From Rhabdothermincola salaria (lineage in GTDB: Bacteria; Actinomycetota; Acidimicrobiia; Acidimicrobiales; Acidimicrobilacustridaceae): a stretch of DNA of 64,000 bases. Under the pieces are notes generated by a model. That model saw nothing but the letters and a program-made list of their open reading frames with translations. It had not been told where the DNA came from and searched no databases. Shown here piece after piece: positions 61,202-64,000 of this stretch. The stretch's first letter is position 1. Each line of letters starts with the position of its first letter. The stretch is taken from positions 496,001 to 560,000 of the forward strand of contig NZ_JAJQXW010000001.1 of assembly GCF_021246445.1 (NCBI RefSeq). Reading direction: 5' to 3'. The position numbers were made by a program, and so were the translations under genes.

Positions 61202-62499
61202 GCCCGTTCCGATCGCTCGGCGGCTGCGTCGCGGTCCCTCGCCGCAGTGTCAACGGCCCCGCCGCCCTGGACCGGCGGGCCGTTCTCCAGCTGGCGGTAG
61301 GAGAAGTCGGCCAACACCTGCCCGGTGATGGCGTCGGTGCCGGCGGGGTGGGGGTAGGGCAGCAGCTCGGGCACCTCGAACGAGCACACGTTCTCGACGA
61401 GGTCGAAGCGGTTGTAGGGGATGCCCACCTCGAGGCTGACGTGGTAGGTGCCCGGTACCAGCCAGGGGGTGGCGATGGTGAGCTCGGCGGTGAGGTGGCC
61501 GTCGACCTCGAACCAGTCGCCGGTGTGGCGTGAGTCGCAGACCACGACGGCTTCGCCGCGGCGGTTGCGCACCACGACCTGCACGTACACCCGGTGGCGG
61601 TCGTCGCCCTTGGCGCGCAGCGAGAAGCGCACCCGCTTGGGGGCGGCGGTGGTGGTGGGCTCGGAGACGACGGCCACGGACGTGACGGCCACGGGGGTGC
61701 GGGCCCGGGCCCGGGTGGTGGGGATCTCGCCGGAGTGGGTGTCGGCGCCGGAGGTGTCGAGGTAGTGGGCGATGGCGTCGTCGACGGGGCCGAGGTAGTC
61801 GCGCCGGCCCTCGACGAGGACCATGGCCGAGGTGCACAGGCGGGCGACGGAGTCGAGCTGGTGGCTGACGAAGAGCACCGTGCGCCCGTCGGCGGCGACG
61901 TCGTGCATCTTGCCCAGGCACTTGGCCTGGAACTCCTGGTCGCCGACGGCGAGGACCTCGTCGACGAGGAGGATCTCGGTCTGGAGGTGGGCGGCCACGG
62001 CGAAGGCCAGGCGCACGTACATGCCGCTGGAGTAGCGCTTGACGGGGGTGTCGAGGAAGCGTTCGATGCCGGCGAAGTCGACGATGGCGTCGAACTGACG
62101 GTCGATCTCGGTGCGGCGCATGCCGAGGATGGCGCCGTTGAGATAGATGTTCTCGCGCCCGGTGAGCTCGGGGTGAAAGCCGGTGCCGACCTCCAGCAGG
62201 CTGCCGATGCGGCCCCACAGGTCGATGCGCCCGGCGGTGGGCCCGGTGATGCGGGTGAGCAGCTTGAGCAGGGTGGACTTGCCGGCACCGTTGCGGCCGA
62301 TGACGCCCATGACCTCGCCGCGGGGCACGTCGAGGCTGATGTCGCGCAGGGCCCAGAACTCCTCGGTCTGGCTGCGGCGCAGGGGGTGGCGCAGGCGGTC
62401 GAGGGCGACCTGGGCCAGGGTGATGTGGTCGTTGTGGTGGTGGCGGATGGTGTAGGCCTTGGACAGGCCCTCGACGCGGATGGCGAGGTCAGATGACAT
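61198..62499 (-). CDS. wzt: Polysaccharide ABC exporter ATPase with Wzt-type C-terminal domain
   Basis: This 433-residue protein has one ABC cassette: Walker A GRNGAGKST (68-76), signature YSSGMYVRLAFAVAA, and Walker B ILLVDEVLAVGDQEFQ. The last ~160 residues (from about 265) form a beta-sandwich like the carbohydrate-binding Wzt_C domain (RVYVQVVVRN, GTYHVSLEVG), which in O-antigen exporters recognises the finished chain. It overlaps the permease stop by 11 bases and drives export of the glycan made by the neighbouring enzymes. Confidence 0.94.
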   Translation of the reverse strand: MSSDLAIRVEGLSKAYTIRHHHNDHITLAQVALDRLRHPLRRSQTEEFWALRDISLDVPRGEVMGVIGRNGAGKSTLLKLLTRITGPTAGRIDLWGRIGSLLEVGTGFHPELTGRENIYLNGAILGMRRTEIDRQFDAIVDFAGIERFLDTPVKRYSSGMYVRLAFAVAAHLQTEILLVDEVLAVGDQEFQAKCLGKMHDVAADGRTVLFVSHQLDSVARLCTSAMVLVEGRRDYLGPVDDAIAHYLDTSGADTHSGEIPTTRARARTPVAVTSVAVVSEPTTTAAPKRVRFSLRAKGDDRHRVYVQVVVRNRRGEAVVVCDSRHTGDWFEVDGHLTAELTIATPWLVPGTYHVSLEVGIPYNRFDLVENVCSFEVPELLPYPHPAGTDAITGQVLADFSYRQLENGPPVQGGGAVDTAARDRDAAAERSERA

Positions 62500-63334
62500 C
62501 GGCGAAGGCCCGTTCCATCCGGCTGAAGATGGCGATACCGGCGGCGAACACGGCGAGGGCGGCCCCGGCGGACCAGGCGGCGAGCACCAGCGAGGGTCGG
62601 GGGGTGCCGATGAGTGCCCAGCGCATGCCTTCGAGCAGGCCGGTGAGGGGGTTGAGCTCGAAGAAGATGCGCGAGCCCTCGGGGACGCTGGCCAGCGTGT
62701 AGGCGACGGGGCTGGCGAAGAGCAGGAACTGCACGGCCACGGGGAGGATGTACTGCACGTCGCGGTAGCGCACCATGAGGGCGCCGGCGGCCAGGCCGAC
62801 GCCGAGGGCCAGGGCCAGCACGAGCAGGAACCACAGCGGCAGGGTGAGCACGCCGAGGCCGGGGTGCACGCCGGTGGCGACGAGCAGCACGACGAGCAGC
62901 CCGAGCGAGACGGCCACGTCGACGAGCGTGGACAACATGGTGGACAGCGGCAGCATCACCCGGGGGAAGTACACCTTGGACACGAGCTGGGCGTTGCCGA
63001 GCAGCGACGAGCTGGTGCGGGTGGTGACCTGGCTGAAGGTGGTCCAGGTGACCATGCCGGCGAGGGTGAACACGAAGTAGGGGATGCCGGCGGGGGCCTC
63101 GAGGTCGGCCACGCCGCCGAAGACGAACGACAGCACGCCGGCGCCGAGGAGGGGCACGAGGATCACCCAGACGGCCCCGAGCACGGTCTGGCGGTAGCGC
63201 AGGGTGATGTCGCGGGCGGCGAGGCGCACCAGCAGCTCGCGGAACTCCCACAGCTCGCGGGGACCGGGGGGCAGCCACGAGCGCTTGGGCCGGATGGTGA
63301 GCAGCGGCTTGGGGAGTGGAGTGGGGTCGGTCAC
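62489..63334 (-). CDS. wzm: Polysaccharide ABC exporter permease
   Basis: This 281-residue ABC-2 type permease has about six transmembrane helices, preceded by the amphipathic motif ELWEFRELLVRLAARDITLR and RYRQTVLGAVWVIL. FELNPLTGLLEGMRWAL is the conserved segment of the Wzm/TagG/RfbA group. With Wzt it forms the transporter that moves undecaprenyl-linked polysaccharide across the membrane. It starts at the GTG at 63334, overlapping the sugar transferase stop. Confidence 0.93.
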   Translation of the reverse strand: MTDPTPLPKPLLTIRPKRSWLPPGPRELWEFRELLVRLAARDITLRYRQTVLGAVWVILVPLLGAGVLSFVFGGVADLEAPAGIPYFVFTLAGMVTWTTFSQVTTRTSSSLLGNAQLVSKVYFPRVMLPLSTMLSTLVDVAVSLGLLVVLLVATGVHPGLGVLTLPLWFLLVLALALGVGLAAGALMVRYRDVQYILPVAVQFLLFASPVAYTLASVPEGSRIFFELNPLTGLLEGMRWALIGTPRPSLVLAAWSAGAALAVFAAGIAIFSRMERAFADVI

Positions 63335-64000
63335 GTGAGGGACGACGGTTCGGCGGCGAACGTCGCCGCCGGGCCGTCGGTCCGGGTGGGGTCGGCGTCG
63401 CCGGTGTTCGCGGGGTCGGTGAGGTCGACCACGTCGGGTGCCTCGTCGGCCCGGGCCCTCATCTGCCGCCACACGACGTGAGGGGTGCGGGCCAGGATCT
63501 GCAGGTCGAGGGCGAGGGACCACTGCTCGACGTAGCGCAGGTCGAGCTCGGTGTACTTGCCGAAGTCGGCGTCGTTGCGTCCGTCGAGCTGCCACAGCCC
63601 GGTGATGCCCTGGGGCATCTCGACCCGGCGGTGGAGCTGGGCGGGGAACTGGGCGTCCTCGGCGGGGAGGGCCGGGCGGGGCCCGACCAGGCTCATGTCG
63701 CCGGCGATGACGTTGAGCAGCTGGGGCAGCTCGTCGAGGCTGGAGTGGCGCAGCCAGCGCCCGATGCGGGTGACCCTGGGGTCGTCGGCCATCTTGAACA
63801 GGGGGCCGAGGCGTTCGTTGCGGTCGAGCAGGGCGGGCTGGTGGTGCTCGGCGCCGCACACCATGGTGCGGAACTTCAACATGGTGAACAGCCGGCCGTC
63901 CTGGCCCACCCGCACCTGCCGGAACAGCACCGGGCGTCCGGAGCTGGCCAGGATGGCCACGGCGATGGCGGCCATGAGGGGCGACAGGACGACGAGCATC
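63331..64000 (-). CDS. Initiating sugar-phosphate transferase (WcaJ/WbaP type), 5' end outside window
   Basis: This is the C-terminal part (at least 222 residues) of a polyprenyl-phosphate hexose-1-phosphate transferase. FRQVRVGQDGRLFTMLKFRT, RIGRWLRHSSLDELPQLLNV, GDMSLVGPRPALP and ITGLWQLDGRNDADF are the catalytic-core motifs. The usual N-terminal KRxFD and the start of its membrane helix lie beyond base 64000, so the gene is cut by the window edge. It starts assembly by loading the first sugar phosphate onto undecaprenyl phosphate. The C-terminal ~30 residues are a variable tail. Confidence 0.93.
   Translation of the reverse strand, partial: MLVVLSPLMAAIAVAILASSGRPVLFRQVRVGQDGRLFTMLKFRTMVCGAEHHQPALLDRNERLGPLFKMADDPRVTRIGRWLRHSSLDELPQLLNVIAGDMSLVGPRPALPAEDAQFPAQLHRRVEMPQGITGLWQLDGRNDADFGKYTELDLRYVEQWSLALDLQILARTPHVVWRQMRARADEAPDVVDLTDPANTGDADPTRTDGPAATFAAEPSSLT

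Overview
The window is very GC-rich (third codon positions nearly all G or C), uses many GTG starts, and carries actinobacterial hallmarks: a BldD-type regulator, a SigB/SigF-type stress sigma module, an LPXTG surface protein, DUF1269 and UsfX-like stress proteins. Together with DUF389, DUF6351 and tandem-TetR proteins this suggests a chromosomal segment of a high-GC actinobacterium, most plausibly class Acidimicrobiia. That placement is inferred from gene style, not from a marker phylogeny.

Layout. 0-5.5 kb: a BldD-like regulator that keeps the cyclic-di-GMP signature, hemW, a LysM membrane protein coupled to a membrane pseudokinase, a divergent membrane-anchored J-protein and a VOC protein. 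5.5-13.5 kb: tRNA-Val(CAC) with a terminator, a thioredoxin/CcdA-like fusion, GAP and DUF389 membrane proteins, a P-type cation ATPase and small hypotheticals. 13.5-23.3 kb: a frameshifted PAS-GAF-GGDEF-EAL gene, a Tat-exported Dyp-type peroxidase, a lipocalin-like hypothetical, an ABC-F protein and an intact membrane GGDEF-EAL protein. 23.3-25.7 kb: a two-gene operon (AdoMet-decarboxylase-like plus LuxI/GNAT-like) divergent from a glucose-dehydrogenase-like gene. 25.8-28.9 kb: small stress-type proteins and a STAS / anti-sigma / sigma module. 29-34 kb: trehalose/glycogen enzymes TreZ and GlgX. 34-45 kb: scattered metabolic and regulatory genes (tandem TetR, acyl-CoA dehydrogenase, acetolactate decarboxylase, DUF6351 lipoprotein, TetR). 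45-49 kb: an LPXTG protein, a DUF4012 membrane protein and a DUF1269 protein. 49-64 kb: a surface-polysaccharide locus with glycosyltransferases (one a three-module fusion), a sulfotransferase, a WbsX-like protein, a Wzm/Wzt ABC exporter and the start of an initiating sugar-phosphate transferase that runs off the window.

How the genes work together. Three genes point to cyclic-di-GMP signalling: the BldD-like protein (receptor motif) and two GGDEF/EAL proteins, one apparently broken. The sigma module is surrounded by small acidic or membrane proteins, two of which have candidate SigB-type promoters. The 49-64 kb genes form two convergent blocks, mostly joined by 4-bp GTGA overlaps, and would build, sulfate and export a lipid-linked glycan.

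The most unusual signals are two dispersed families of intergenic hairpins (18.9-44.9 kb). They sit beside gene 3' ends, keep base pairing while the stem sequence changes, and several copies share a GTAGTTG foot as in REP-type elements. The second is the AdoMet-decarboxylase-like / LuxI-like gene pair, which could be an undescribed small-molecule signalling or modification pathway.
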